Shown: positions 24,415-33,353 of the stretch, one piece after another
Position numbering within the stretch: the first letter of the stretch is position 1
How the letters are laid out: each line of letters begins with the position of its first letter
Origin: Gemmatimonadota bacterium
GTDB taxonomy: Bacteria; Gemmatimonadota; Gemmatimonadetes; Longimicrobiales; Gaopeijiaceae
Reading direction: 5' to 3'
Assembly: GCA_028873595.1 (NCBI GenBank)
Contig: JAPPOV010000002.1
Location: 1 to 40,377 of the forward strand
DNA: 40,377 nucleotides
Program-made: the position numbers and the translations under genes
The notes under the pieces: model-generated
Databases searched by the model: none
What the model saw: the letters and a program-made list of their open reading frames with translations, nothing else
Told to the model about the DNA's origin: nothing

Positions 24415-27400
24415 ATGTCGGTCCCACGCACTTCCACAGAGCGCCCGGTTGCAGTCTGGATGCTCTTCCTCGCAATCGTTCTGCTTGGGGGGATCTCCTA
24501 CGCTCGGCTGCCGATCGACCTGCTGCCGGATGTCAGCTATCCGCGACTGGTTATCTACACCGCGTACGAGGAGGTGGCTCCGGCCGAGGTAGAGCGGCGG
24601 GTTACTGAACCGATTGAGGGCGCAGCAGCGGCGGTTCCAGGCGTGGAGCGGGTCACCTCCACCTCTCGCTACGGGGTGAGCCTCGTAACCGTGCGGTTCG
24701 CGTGGGGCACGGATATGGACTTCGCGATGTTGAACGTCCGGGAGCGAATGGACAACGTGCGCGAATTGCTCCCCGAAACGGTAAGCCGACCGACCATCCT
24801 GCGCGTCGATCCGGCGTCCGACCCGATCATGACTCTCTCCGTATCCGGGGGGCAGGATCTCTGGCAAACGAAGGAGCTGTCCGAAACCGTCTTCCGGCGC
24901 CGCCTCGAGCAGCTCGATGGGGTGGCGCAGGCTGCGGTTACCGGAGGCCTCGATCGCGAGATTCGGGTCGAGGTCGAACCTCGGCTCCTGGACTCGTATG
25001 GCCTCACCATCGAGGAAATCTCAGCCGCCCTCGACGGGGCGAACGTAAGTGCTCCTGGCGGAACGATTCTTCAAGGGCGCTATCGCTACCCACTTCGTAC
25101 ACTCGGAGAGTTTCAGACCGTCGAGGAGATTGGGGACGTCGTGGTTGCTCGGCAGAGTGTCGAGAGCGGCGTGCGTGTCGTGCGGCTTGCCGACGTCGGG
25201 CTCGTGGTCGATGGCTTCGCCGAGCCGGAGGCGATTGCGCGTTACGCGGGTGCGGAGTCGGTGGGGATTCTCGTGTTCAAGGAGTCGGGTGCGAACACCG
25301 TGACTGTGGCCGAGTCCGTCGAGGCGGTGATCGGTGAGCTGGCCAGGGAATATCCGACGATGCAGATCGATATCGCCGATGATCAGGCGGGGTTCATTGC
25401 CGATTCCATCTCGAACGTCGTTCAGGCGCTCGTCTTTGGCGGGCTGCTCGCCTTCCTGGTCCTGTTCCTGTTCCTCCGAGACAGTCGCTATCCGTTCGCG
25501 ATCGCACTGGCGATACCGATTTCGGTGGTGGGTACGTTCGCCCTCATGGAGGCGGCCGGTGTCTCCCTGAATATCATGAGCCTCGGAGGGCTGGCGTTGG
25601 GCGTCGGGATGCTCGTCGACAATTCCATCGTGGTGCTGGAGAACATCTTCCGGCATCGAGAGGAACTCGGGAAGGGAGCGGTTCAGGCTGCGGCAGCAGG
25701 CGCCGAAGAGGTGCAGAGTGCCATTACGGCGTCGACCCTTACGACGATCTCGGTCTTCGGACCGATCATCTATGTGGAGGGTGTGGCTGGCGAGCTGTTC
25801 GAGGATCTATCGTTGGCCGTGGCGTTCTCCCTCCTGGCCTCCCTGCTCGTGGCCCTTACGCTCCTCCCATCACTCGCCGCTCGGTTTGCGGGCGAGGGCA
25901 CGATGGCTGCCGAAGCCTCGATGGGCTCAGCCGAGCAGGAGTCTCGACCGGGGGCGGGCCGGATGGCCCGCCTCGTCACAGCACCCGTTCGTGGCGTGGC
26001 ATGGCTGGTGCGCCTTGCTCCTGACCTGGCCCGGTTCTGGTTCTCCGGAATCGGGGCAGCGGTCGGGCCCGTTGCTCGACCGCTCCTGAAGACGTTCGAC
26101 CGTGCGTTCGTCCGATTCACGGGGTTGTATCACGACGCGCTGGGGTGGTCCCTCGATCGATCGGGGACTGTGCTGGCTGCCGCCGGTGGAGCGCTCGCAG
26201 TGACGCTGGTGCTCGCGTCGATGCTACCTCGGGATCTCCTTCCGGATGTGGATCAGGGGGCGTTCGGCATCTCCCTGGAGCTGGCCGAGGGAACCTCGCT
26301 CGCCGCTACGGACGAGGCGGCCCAACTCATCGAGTCGACCCTCCTCGAAGACGCGGATGTGGACGCAGTCTTTACGAGGGTAGGGCGGGATGTTCGTGCG
26401 TACGCAGAGGGAGAGGACGCGTCCGGGCTGCACACGGCGGCGTTCCAGGTCCGTGTCCGGGCGGGCGTCGCGTCGGACAAGGTCGCCGAACGGGCCAGAG
26501 CGCTCGGTCGACAATTCGCCGCAGGTGCACTGTCGGTCGAGACTGGACAGGCTACGGCGTTGGGGTCGATGCTCGGCGGTTCGGAAGCGGACATCGCCGT
26601 GAGGGTTCGGGGCGATGACCTCGATGCCGTGTACGCTATGGCGGAGGACATTGCCGGTCGGGTATTGGCGGTCTCGGCTGTCGGAAACGTCCGAATTGGG
26701 ACCGAGCGAGGGCAGCCACAGATCCAGGTCGAGATCGACCGGGCCGCGTGCGCCAGCTACGGGATCGACCCGCGTGTGGTGGCGTCGACCGTAGATCGCG
26801 CCATGCGAGGGGACATCGCAACGGAGTTCGTGGACTTCGACCGGAAGATCGACGTCGTAGTGCGATACCCCGAGGATCAACGCTACTCGCGGGCAACGTT
26901 GGAGGGTATCCGCGTGAATGGTGTCCCGATCCGAGAGCTCGTGACGATCCGCGATGCCGTGGGCCCGTCCGAGGTTCAGCGTGAAGACCAGGCGCGGGTC
27001 GTGCCGGTGTACGCCGACGTAGTCGAAGGGGGGCTGGATCAGGCGATCACGGGTGTGGAGGCGGCCCTCGTGGCGATCCCCATGTCGCCCGATGTTCGCT
27101 GGGATGTGGGTGGCGAGAACGAGGAAATGCGACGGTCCTTTCGCGACCTCGCGTTTGCGTTCGGACTCGCGCTGATCCTCGTGTACATGATCCTGGCGGC
27201 GCAGTTCGAGTCGTTCGTGCACCCTGTGACGATTCTCGTGTCCGTGCCGCTAGCGCTCGTCGGTGCGGTTGTCGCACTCGTGCTGGCCGGCCAGGGTCTC
27301 AATACGATGAGCCTGATCGGGGTTGTGATCCTGGTCGGAATCGTCGTGAATGACGCGATCGTGAAGGTCGACTTCATCAATCAGGCTCGGCGCGGGGGAC

Positions 27401-27645
27401 GGTCTCTGCGCGACGCGATTATGGAGGCGGGTCGAGTGCGGTTGCGCCCGATCGTGATGACGACCGTGACGACGGTCCTCGGCCTTCTGCCCATGGCGCT
27501 TGGCATCGGTCGGGGATCGGATCTGCGCGCGCCGCTGGCCATTTCCGTGATCGGAGGACTCATCGTGGCCACGGCGTTGACGCTCATCGTCGTTCCGGTC
27601 GTCTATCAGACGGTGGAGACCGCGCGAACACGATTCGTGGGATGA
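24415..27645 (+). CDS. RND multidrug/lipophile efflux pump, first of a tandem pair
   Basis: A 1076-residue AcrB/HAE1-type inner-membrane transporter of normal length, with twelve expected membrane segments and two large periplasmic loops. The N-terminus (STERPVAVWMLFLAIVLLG) is typical. TM4 carries GMLVDNSIVVLEN: Asp402 keeps the first proton-relay aspartate, while Asn403 replaces the second. TM10 carries VVNDAIVKVDF, where AcrB Lys940 corresponds to Asn979. These VDNS/VND-type signatures are known in other HAE1 subgroups, so the pump is probably active. The linker between TM6 and TM7 is enlarged (about residues 490-570). The gene overlaps the second pump gene by 4 bp. Confidence 0.93.
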   Translation: MSVPRTSTERPVAVWMLFLAIVLLGGISYARLPIDLLPDVSYPRLVIYTAYEEVAPAEVERRVTEPIEGAAAAVPGVERVTSTSRYGVSLVTVRFAWGTDMDFAMLNVRERMDNVRELLPETVSRPTILRVDPASDPIMTLSVSGGQDLWQTKELSETVFRRRLEQLDGVAQAAVTGGLDREIRVEVEPRLLDSYGLTIEEISAALDGANVSAPGGTILQGRYRYPLRTLGEFQTVEEIGDVVVARQSVESGVRVVRLADVGLVVDGFAEPEAIARYAGAESVGILVFKESGANTVTVAESVEAVIGELAREYPTMQIDIADDQAGFIADSISNVVQALVFGGLLAFLVLFLFLRDSRYPFAIALAIPISVVGTFALMEAAGVSLNIMSLGGLALGVGMLVDNSIVVLENIFRHREELGKGAVQAAAAGAEEVQSAITASTLTTISVFGPIIYVEGVAGELFEDLSLAVAFSLLASLLVALTLLPSLAARFAGEGTMAAEASMGSAEQESRPGAGRMARLVTAPVRGVAWLVRLAPDLARFWFSGIGAAVGPVARPLLKTFDRAFVRFTGLYHDALGWSLDRSGTVLAAAGGALAVTLVLASMLPRDLLPDVDQGAFGISLELAEGTSLAATDEAAQLIESTLLEDADVDAVFTRVGRDVRAYAEGEDASGLHTAAFQVRVRAGVASDKVAERARALGRQFAAGALSVETGQATALGSMLGGSEADIAVRVRGDDLDAVYAMAEDIAGRVLAVSAVGNVRIGTERGQPQIQVEIDRAACASYGIDPRVVASTVDRAMRGDIATEFVDFDRKIDVVVRYPEDQRYSRATLEGIRVNGVPIRELVTIRDAVGPSEVQREDQARVVPVYADVVEGGLDQAITGVEAALVAIPMSPDVRWDVGGENEEMRRSFRDLAFAFGLALILVYMILAAQFESFVHPVTILVSVPLALVGAVVALVLAGQGLNTMSLIGVVILVGIVVNDAIVKVDFINQARRGGRSLRDAIMEAGRVRLRPIVMTTVTTVLGLLPMALGIGRGSDLRAPLAISVIGGLIVATALTLIVVPVVYQTVETARTRFVG

Positions 27646-30600
27646 TCGGGCTCTCGCTGCGGCGACCCGTCGCGGTTGCCATGACGTACACGGCGGTGGC
27701 GCTCCTGGGCATAGCGGCATGGAGGAACGTGCCGATCGAACTCCTGCCGGATACTCAACTTCCACGGCTGACGGTCCAGGGGACATGGCCCGGAGCCTCA
27801 CCCGAGACCGTGGAGGCGTTCCTCACAGCGCCCCTGGAGTCGGCCGTCCAGCAAGTCCGTGGGGTTGAGCGCATCGTTTCCGAGTCTTTCGAGGAGCAGG
27901 GACGGGGTACGGCAAGGATCGAGGTCGAATTCCAACGCGACACGGACATGGACTTCGCTCGACTGGACCTGTCCGAGCGGATTGCCACCCTCGAGGAGAC
28001 ATTGCCGGCCGGCGTCGGGCAGGTTCGAGCCAGCCAGTACGTACCCGATGAGTTTCAGGAGCAGAACGCTCCGTTCCTCTTTTACACCTTCACCGGCCCG
28101 TACACGCTGGAGGCGCTGCGCGCACATCTGGACGATGTGATCGCGCCCGAGATCAATCAGGTCGACGGAGTTTCCCGCGTCCGCGTGTTCGGCGGACGGG
28201 ATCGCCGGCTCGAGGTGGAGCTGAACGAGGAGGCGCTCGGTGCTCTGGGGCTTGACCCGGTCACAGTCCAGCGGGCGATCGCGGCCCTGGACCTGGTGGG
28301 CGAAGCCGGCGTGATCCGGGAGGGGGAGTCCGAACGGACCATCACGATTACGAACCGTCCCGGTAGCGCCGAAGACGTTCGCAACGCCGTGATCACCGCT
28401 GCGGGCGGTACACCGGTCCGCGTTCGCGACATCGCGACCGTCTACGACACGTACGAAGAACCTCGCCAGATCTCGCGTATCAACAGACGGCCCTCGGTCG
28501 GGTTCGAGGTCATGCGGGGGATCGGGGTGAATACCGTTGCCACGGCTGACGCGGTGAAAGCGCGTCTCGACGAGCTCGAGCGCCTCAATCCGATGGGCAC
28601 CGAGTTGATCCTCGAAGAGGACATGAGTGAGGAGATCCAGCGCCAGCTAACCAACCTTCGAACGCGCGCGCTCTTCAGTGCGTTGGTGATCTTCGGCGTC
28701 CTGCTCGGCTTTCTACGTTCATTCCGCTCCGCTGCCCTGATTTTCATCACGATCGGCTTCAGCGTACTGATCTCGCTCAATCTGATCTACTTCGGTGGAC
28801 TTACCCTGAATCTCCTGACGCTGATGGGGTTGGCGATGGGTTTCGGCCTCATCGTGGACAACTCGATCGTGGTGTTGGAGAACGTGTATCGGCGTTGGCA
28901 GGCGGGAGAAGATGCAGCGTTGGCGGCTGCGGGGGGCGCGAACGACGTCGTTCTCCCGATCCTCGCGTCGACGGCGACGACGCTGATCGTGTTTGTCCCG
29001 TTCGTCTATCTGCAGGGGGAGCTTCGGGTCTTCTACGTTCCGCTGGCGATTGTTGTCGCGCTGACCCTGATCGCGTCTCTCTTCGTGGCGTTTACGTTCA
29101 TTCCGTCGCTTGCGGCCCGACTGCTCGCGCGAGGGGAGAGGACGCAGCAGGGCTCCGATGCGGGCCCGTCAGGCGGCAGAACGCCGCTGTACATGCGCTT
29201 CTATGCCGATCTCGTCGGGGTGACGGTACGCCACCCGTGGTCCGCGATCCTGGTGACCGTGCTCGTATTCGGAGGGTCATACACGCTCTTCGATCGGTAT
29301 GTGAGCACGTGGGCGATGTGGGGTGGAGGAGGGGGGCAGGACACCTACATCCTTGTCCAGATCCGGCTTCCGAGCGGATCCAACCTCGAACGCAGCGATC
29401 AGCTCATGGAGTATTTCGAGGAGCGGGTCAGCCAGATCCCGCAGGTGGAGCGGTTCACTGCGGACATCAGCCAGACGTTCGGAGTCATGCGGGTCACCTT
29501 CCCTGATTCTCTGGAGAACACGCAGGTGCCTGCGGCGATCAAGCAGCAGATGGAGGCGTACAGTCACACGTTCACGGGTGCCGAGGTTCGGGTATTCGGA
29601 TACGGGCCCTCGTTTTACGGAGGGGGAGGGGGAGCGCCGACGTACGGCATCCAGGTGCTTGGTTACAACTACGAGCGGGTTCGCGACATCGCTCACGACC
29701 TGGGTCGACGGCTGGAGCGCCACAGCCGTGTGGTGGACGTAGACACGAATGCATCGTCCGGTCGTTTCGCCCGTGAACGGGCGTGGGAATTCGTGGTTGA
29801 GGTAGATCGAGAACGTCTTGCCGGATATCAGCTTACGGTTGATGATCTCATAGGTAGCTTGAATGCAGCTGTCGCCGGAACGGCAGGGTTGGGGTTCATC
29901 AAGCTCGGTGGGGAGGAGGTCCAGTTCCAAGTGAAGCTCGAGGACAATCTCGAGGTCGATGTGCTCGCGCTCCGGGAGACGCTCATCGACACGCCGAGCG
30001 GTCGGAGGATTCGGTTGGGTGACGTCGTCACGATCGAGTCACGGGACGTTCTTTCCCGGATTCGCCGGGAAGACCAGCAGTACGAGCGCACGGTTGCGTA
30101 TGAGTTCCGTGGGCCCGCCCGCCTCGGCGACCTCGTTCATGAACAGGTGATCGCGACCTCCTCCGTTCCGCCGGGATATACCGTCGAAGCCAGCGACACC
30201 GGGTTCTTCATCGATGACGAGGAGCGGCTTCAGATCTGGTTGGTCCTGGGGGTGGCGCTGCTGCTCGTCTACATGGTTACGGCGGCACTCTTCGAGTCCA
30301 TGCGCCAGCCGCTGTGCGTGATTTGCACGGTCCCGATGGCCCTGATCGGAGTGTACCTCATCTTCTTCTACACGGACGCGTCGTTCACGCGCGAGGCATA
30401 CGTCGGTGTGATCATGATGCTCGGCATCGTGGTGAACAACGCCATCCTGCTCGTGGATCACGTGAACGGAATTCGTCGCATGGAAGTTGATGTGCCACTT
30501 GAAGATGCGATCATACGAGGCACACTGGAGCGGGTGCGCCCCATCTTGATGACGACAGCCACGACCGTGCTGGGACTTCTGCCTCTGGTCCTCTTGGGTG

Positions 30601-30794
30601 ACCCGGCAGGAACCAACATCTGGGACGCCCTCGCACTCGTGCTGATCGGAGGGTTGCTTTCCTCGACTCTTTTCGTGCTGACGATCACTCCCGCAGCGTA
30701 TCATCTCCTGGAGCGAGCCGGTTCGAGCGGTGTCCCCCGATTGTCCCCTGGGGGGGACGGAACTGTCCATGTCGGGGGACCAGCCGCATCATGA
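27642..30794 (+). CDS. RND efflux pump, second of a tandem pair
   Basis: A 1050-residue AcrB/HAE1-type transporter, clearly different in sequence from the pump encoded just before it. It starts LSLRRPVAVAMTYTAVALLG, with IELLPDTQLPRLTV at the start of the first periplasmic loop. TM4 has LIVDNSIVVLEN (Asp406, Asn407), and TM10 has GIVVNNAILLVDH (Asn932 where AcrB has Lys940). A Gly-rich stretch (GGGGGQD, YGGGGGAPT) lies in the second periplasmic domain. The ATG overlaps the first pump stop (ATGA, 27642-27645). As in MdtB/MdtC, two adjacent non-identical pumps sharing one adaptor and channel may form a mixed trimer; this is an inference from arrangement. The 3' end contains GC-rich nested hairpins. 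Confidence 0.93.
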   Translation: MIGLSLRRPVAVAMTYTAVALLGIAAWRNVPIELLPDTQLPRLTVQGTWPGASPETVEAFLTAPLESAVQQVRGVERIVSESFEEQGRGTARIEVEFQRDTDMDFARLDLSERIATLEETLPAGVGQVRASQYVPDEFQEQNAPFLFYTFTGPYTLEALRAHLDDVIAPEINQVDGVSRVRVFGGRDRRLEVELNEEALGALGLDPVTVQRAIAALDLVGEAGVIREGESERTITITNRPGSAEDVRNAVITAAGGTPVRVRDIATVYDTYEEPRQISRINRRPSVGFEVMRGIGVNTVATADAVKARLDELERLNPMGTELILEEDMSEEIQRQLTNLRTRALFSALVIFGVLLGFLRSFRSAALIFITIGFSVLISLNLIYFGGLTLNLLTLMGLAMGFGLIVDNSIVVLENVYRRWQAGEDAALAAAGGANDVVLPILASTATTLIVFVPFVYLQGELRVFYVPLAIVVALTLIASLFVAFTFIPSLAARLLARGERTQQGSDAGPSGGRTPLYMRFYADLVGVTVRHPWSAILVTVLVFGGSYTLFDRYVSTWAMWGGGGGQDTYILVQIRLPSGSNLERSDQLMEYFEERVSQIPQVERFTADISQTFGVMRVTFPDSLENTQVPAAIKQQMEAYSHTFTGAEVRVFGYGPSFYGGGGGAPTYGIQVLGYNYERVRDIAHDLGRRLERHSRVVDVDTNASSGRFARERAWEFVVEVDRERLAGYQLTVDDLIGSLNAAVAGTAGLGFIKLGGEEVQFQVKLEDNLEVDVLALRETLIDTPSGRRIRLGDVVTIESRDVLSRIRREDQQYERTVAYEFRGPARLGDLVHEQVIATSSVPPGYTVEASDTGFFIDDEERLQIWLVLGVALLLVYMVTAALFESMRQPLCVICTVPMALIGVYLIFFYTDASFTREAYVGVIMMLGIVVNNAILLVDHVNGIRRMEVDVPLEDAIIRGTLERVRPILMTTATTVLGLLPLVLLGDPAGTNIWDALALVLIGGLLSSTLFVLTITPAAYHLLERAGSSGVPRLSPGGDGTVHVGGPAAS
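30732..30780 (+). other. Nested GC-rich hairpins at the 3' end of the second pump gene
   Basis: GTCCCC (30743-30748) pairs with GGGGAC (30753-30758) across a 4-nt loop. An outer GTCCCCC (30732-30738) can pair with GGGGGAC (30774-30780). The structure lies within the last coding bases, before the stop at 30792-30794. No T-tract follows directly; it may protect the operon mRNA 3' end or slow transcription. Confidence 0.35.
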
Positions 30795-30905
30795 GGTGGC
30801 CCGGCACGCCTGTGACATGAGGGTTTTTCCTCTCCAGGAGGGTGGCACACGGTTTGCCCTGTTCTGACATGGAGTCAGGAGATTGATCCGGCAGGGAACG
30901 GCACC

Positions 30906-31658
30906 ATGACCAAACGATTCACTCAGATCGCCATGGCGATCGCCGTGGGGGGCTCTATCGCGACCACGCCCGTGGCCGCCGAAGGGCAGAGTGGAGATGG
31001 CTATCTGCTCAAACAGCCCAGGGTGACGCTGAAATTCGAGTCGGGGTATGCCTTCCAGCGGGCGAGGAGCGACATTTTCGACTTCGTGGTCGAAGAGCAC
31101 ACGCTCGACGGGAGTGAGTTCAACGCCCCCTACTTCGGCGGCGAACTCGGGTTGCGCGTGAACGAGAGGCTCGATCTCTCGCTCTCCATCGGCTTCCAGG
31201 AAAGCTCCACCGAGTCTGAATTCCGAGACTGGGTGGACCAGGATGACCTTCCGATCAGCCAGGTGACCGGGATTTCGCAGCTTCCAGCGACCATCGGCGT
31301 CAAGTTCTACCCATTCCCGCGCGGCCGGTCCATCGGCCGTTTCGCGTGGGTCCCGCGCACGATTTCACCCTTCGTCGGTGGCTCGATCGGCTTGGTGTCC
31401 TACGATTTCGAGCAGTTCGGCGATTTCATCGACTACGAGACGCTGGACATTTTCTATGACGATTTCGTGAGCCAGGGCGAGGCGCTTCTGGCCCGTGCAT
31501 CGGCCGGGGTGAACGTCTCGGTTGGTCCGCAGTTTCTGTTCTCGGTGGAGGGGCGCTACAACTGGGCCCAAGCCGACATGGAAGGCGACTACTTCGGGTT
31601 CGATCCGATCGATCTCGACGGGCTCCAGATCATCGGCGGCCTCGCCGTCCGCTTTTAG
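30906..31658 (+). CDS. Outer-membrane beta-barrel protein
   Basis: A 250-residue protein with a signal peptide (TKRFTQIAMAIAVGGSIATTPVAA, cut near AEG). The mature part alternates polar and aromatic residues in about eight to ten strands, such as RVTLKFESGYAFQ, YFGGELGLRVNERLDLSLSIGF, TISPFVGGSIGLVSYDF and FLFSVEGRYNW. It ends with GLQIIGGLAVRF, and the C-terminal Phe is a typical BAM recognition signal. It resembles OmpW/OmpA-type small barrels, with no enzymatic motif. A ribosome site (CAGGGAA) precedes ATG 30906. The next gene starts 10 bp after its stop, so the two are probably cotranscribed. Confidence 0.8.
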   Translation: MTKRFTQIAMAIAVGGSIATTPVAAEGQSGDGYLLKQPRVTLKFESGYAFQRARSDIFDFVVEEHTLDGSEFNAPYFGGELGLRVNERLDLSLSIGFQESSTESEFRDWVDQDDLPISQVTGISQLPATIGVKFYPFPRGRSIGRFAWVPRTISPFVGGSIGLVSYDFEQFGDFIDYETLDIFYDDFVSQGEALLARASAGVNVSVGPQFLFSVEGRYNWAQADMEGDYFGFDPIDLDGLQIIGGLAVRF

Positions 31659-31668
31659 GGGGAGTATC

Positions 31669-33261
31669 ATGAGCACCATGAATCGCACCTTGGGAATGTC
31701 CCTGTCTGCGGGCGCGGTCGCGCTCCTGCTGGCGACCGTGCCGGTCGCCGGGCAAGTGGACACGTCTGAGATGGACAGTCGCTGGCTTCCGTTTATCGGC
31801 TGCTGGGAGGCACTTGGAGCGGAGGATGAGATCGGCCTCCTCTGCTTCGAGCCGGCCGGTGACGGCGTCGAGGTCACCAACTACGTGGGGGGCGAACTCT
31901 CCTCCACCGAGCTTCTCGTCGGCGACGGTGAGCGCCGACCGGTCATGGCCGAAGGCTGCGAAGGATGGGAGAGTCTGGTCTTCTCGGAAGACGGACGCCG
32001 GGCGTTTACAACGACCGAGTTCCTGTGCGGCGATACCGAGACGCGCGCTGGCACGGGTGTCATGACCTTCGTTTCGACCACCGGCTGGGCGGATGTCCGG
32101 GCGCTGGAGATCGAGGGTGAACCCTTCGCATGGGTTCAGGAATACGAACTTGCGAGTCGCGAGACCCTGAGGGAGAACGACATTGACGATCCGGCCGCCG
32201 GCCTGGGCATGGCCGTCCGGTCCGCCCGGGTGGCGGCGTCGTCGGCGATCGACATTGACGACGTCATAGAGGCGTCCTTGTCGATGGACGACAAGGCGGT
32301 CGAGACGTGGGTCGTTCTGCAGGGCGATGACCTTCGGGTGGATGCTCGGGATCTGATGGCACTCGATGACGCGGACGTCTCCGATGATCTGATCGATGCA
32401 GTGGTCGCGGTCTCCAACCCTGAAGAGTTCATGGTGGAGGTCGGACACGATGTGGAGCGCTACGATGTGCCTGCGTATCCGGTGCACTACCGAGGCTACA
32501 TGTCCGTCGCGCACTACTGGGGCCCTCGCTGGGGTCCGGGGTTCTACTACGGGTACTCCCCGTACTCTCCGTTTTACAACGCCTATGGGTACTACGGTGG
32601 ATCCTACCGCTACGGGTACTGGGGCTCTCGGCCCGGGTATGTAGTGGTCACGCCCAGGGCGGGGACCGGCGGCGCCGTGTACCGTGACGGATACCGGCAG
32701 GGTGGGGACCGGGCAGGCCGAACCGCTCGGCCACGGGGATCGAACCCCACGGCAACCGAGTCAGGGGCTTCGTCTCGTCGTGGCAGCACGGGTGCGACAC
32801 CCAGACGTGCCAAGCCGCGGAGACGTACCAGCGGTGAGGCTGCTGCGCAGACAAGTCGTGTGTCACCGATCGGTGCGAGGCGCGCATCGCCGGGCCGGGT
32901 CTCTGGCGCCGGGGAGGCGACCGCACGTCGCGTAAAGCCCAGGCCATCTAGCGCGACGCCTTCCGGGGTGGGTCGTACGATCACGCGGGCGCCCGCGGGG
33001 AGCATGACACGAGATGCGGCTTCGCGAGCGGCGCGCAGCACCAGGGTTTCGCGTCCACCGACGCCCAGCCGGGTCTCGAGGCCCTCCGCCCCGAATCGTG
33101 GGTCGATGTCCAGGCCGTCCCGGCCTCCGCAGGCGTCACGGCCCAGTCGGCCGTCCGGCTCCCGCCCGTCGACTTCGCGGCCATCGGCTGGACCTCGGCC
33201 ATCCGGCGTGGGTGCACGGCGGCCGTCTGCGCCAGCTCGGAGGCCGTCCGGTCGTCGCTAG
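31669..33261 (+). CDS. Exported protein with Tyr/Gly-rich middle and Arg-Pro-Ser-rich tail, function unknown
   Basis: A 530-residue protein with four parts. First is a signal peptide (MNRTLGMSLSAGAVALLLATVPVAG). Next is an acidic N-terminal domain (about residues 28-260) with several cysteines (FIGCWEAL, LLCFEP, AEGCEGWE). Then comes a short Tyr/Gly/Trp-rich stretch (about 280-325; HYWGPRWGPGFYYGYSPY). The tail of about 200 residues is strongly basic and disordered, rich in Arg, Pro, Ser and Thr, with about ten RPS triplets. ATG 31669 follows GGGGGAG closely, and the longer frame upstream overlaps the barrel gene. The acidic head and basic tail suggest binding to a polyanion such as LPS, polysaccharide or nucleic acid; this is inference. 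It is followed by a strong terminator. Confidence 0.75.
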   Translation: MSTMNRTLGMSLSAGAVALLLATVPVAGQVDTSEMDSRWLPFIGCWEALGAEDEIGLLCFEPAGDGVEVTNYVGGELSSTELLVGDGERRPVMAEGCEGWESLVFSEDGRRAFTTTEFLCGDTETRAGTGVMTFVSTTGWADVRALEIEGEPFAWVQEYELASRETLRENDIDDPAAGLGMAVRSARVAASSAIDIDDVIEASLSMDDKAVETWVVLQGDDLRVDARDLMALDDADVSDDLIDAVVAVSNPEEFMVEVGHDVERYDVPAYPVHYRGYMSVAHYWGPRWGPGFYYGYSPYSPFYNAYGYYGGSYRYGYWGSRPGYVVVTPRAGTGGAVYRDGYRQGGDRAGRTARPRGSNPTATESGASSRRGSTGATPRRAKPRRRTSGEAAAQTSRVSPIGARRASPGRVSGAGEATARRVKPRPSSATPSGVGRTITRAPAGSMTRDAASRAARSTRVSRPPTPSRVSRPSAPNRGSMSRPSRPPQASRPSRPSGSRPSTSRPSAGPRPSGVGARRPSAPARRPSGRR

Positions 33262-33281
33262 CTGACAGGTCGTTGAAGCTC

Positions 33282-33324
33282 GAGCGGAGCAGGGGCTCCT
33301 CGAGACTCCTGCTCCGCTCTTTTT
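33282..33324 (+). terminator. Strong intrinsic terminator
   Basis: GAGCGGAGCAGG (33282-33293) and CCTGCTCCGCTC (33308-33319) form a perfect 12-bp GC-rich stem with a 14-nt loop, followed at once by TTTTT (33320-33324). It lies 20 bp after the stop of the Arg-Pro-Ser tail gene and 30 bp before glnS, so it separates the two transcription units. Confidence 0.93.
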
Positions 33325-33353
33325 CACGCACCATGTGCTAACTTTTCTCGCCT

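Noticed and set aside
33014..33265. An alternative frame over the tail of the 31669 gene
   Set aside because: It lacks a ribosome site and a family match; the main frame continues without a break from a well-supported start and ends just before a strong terminator.
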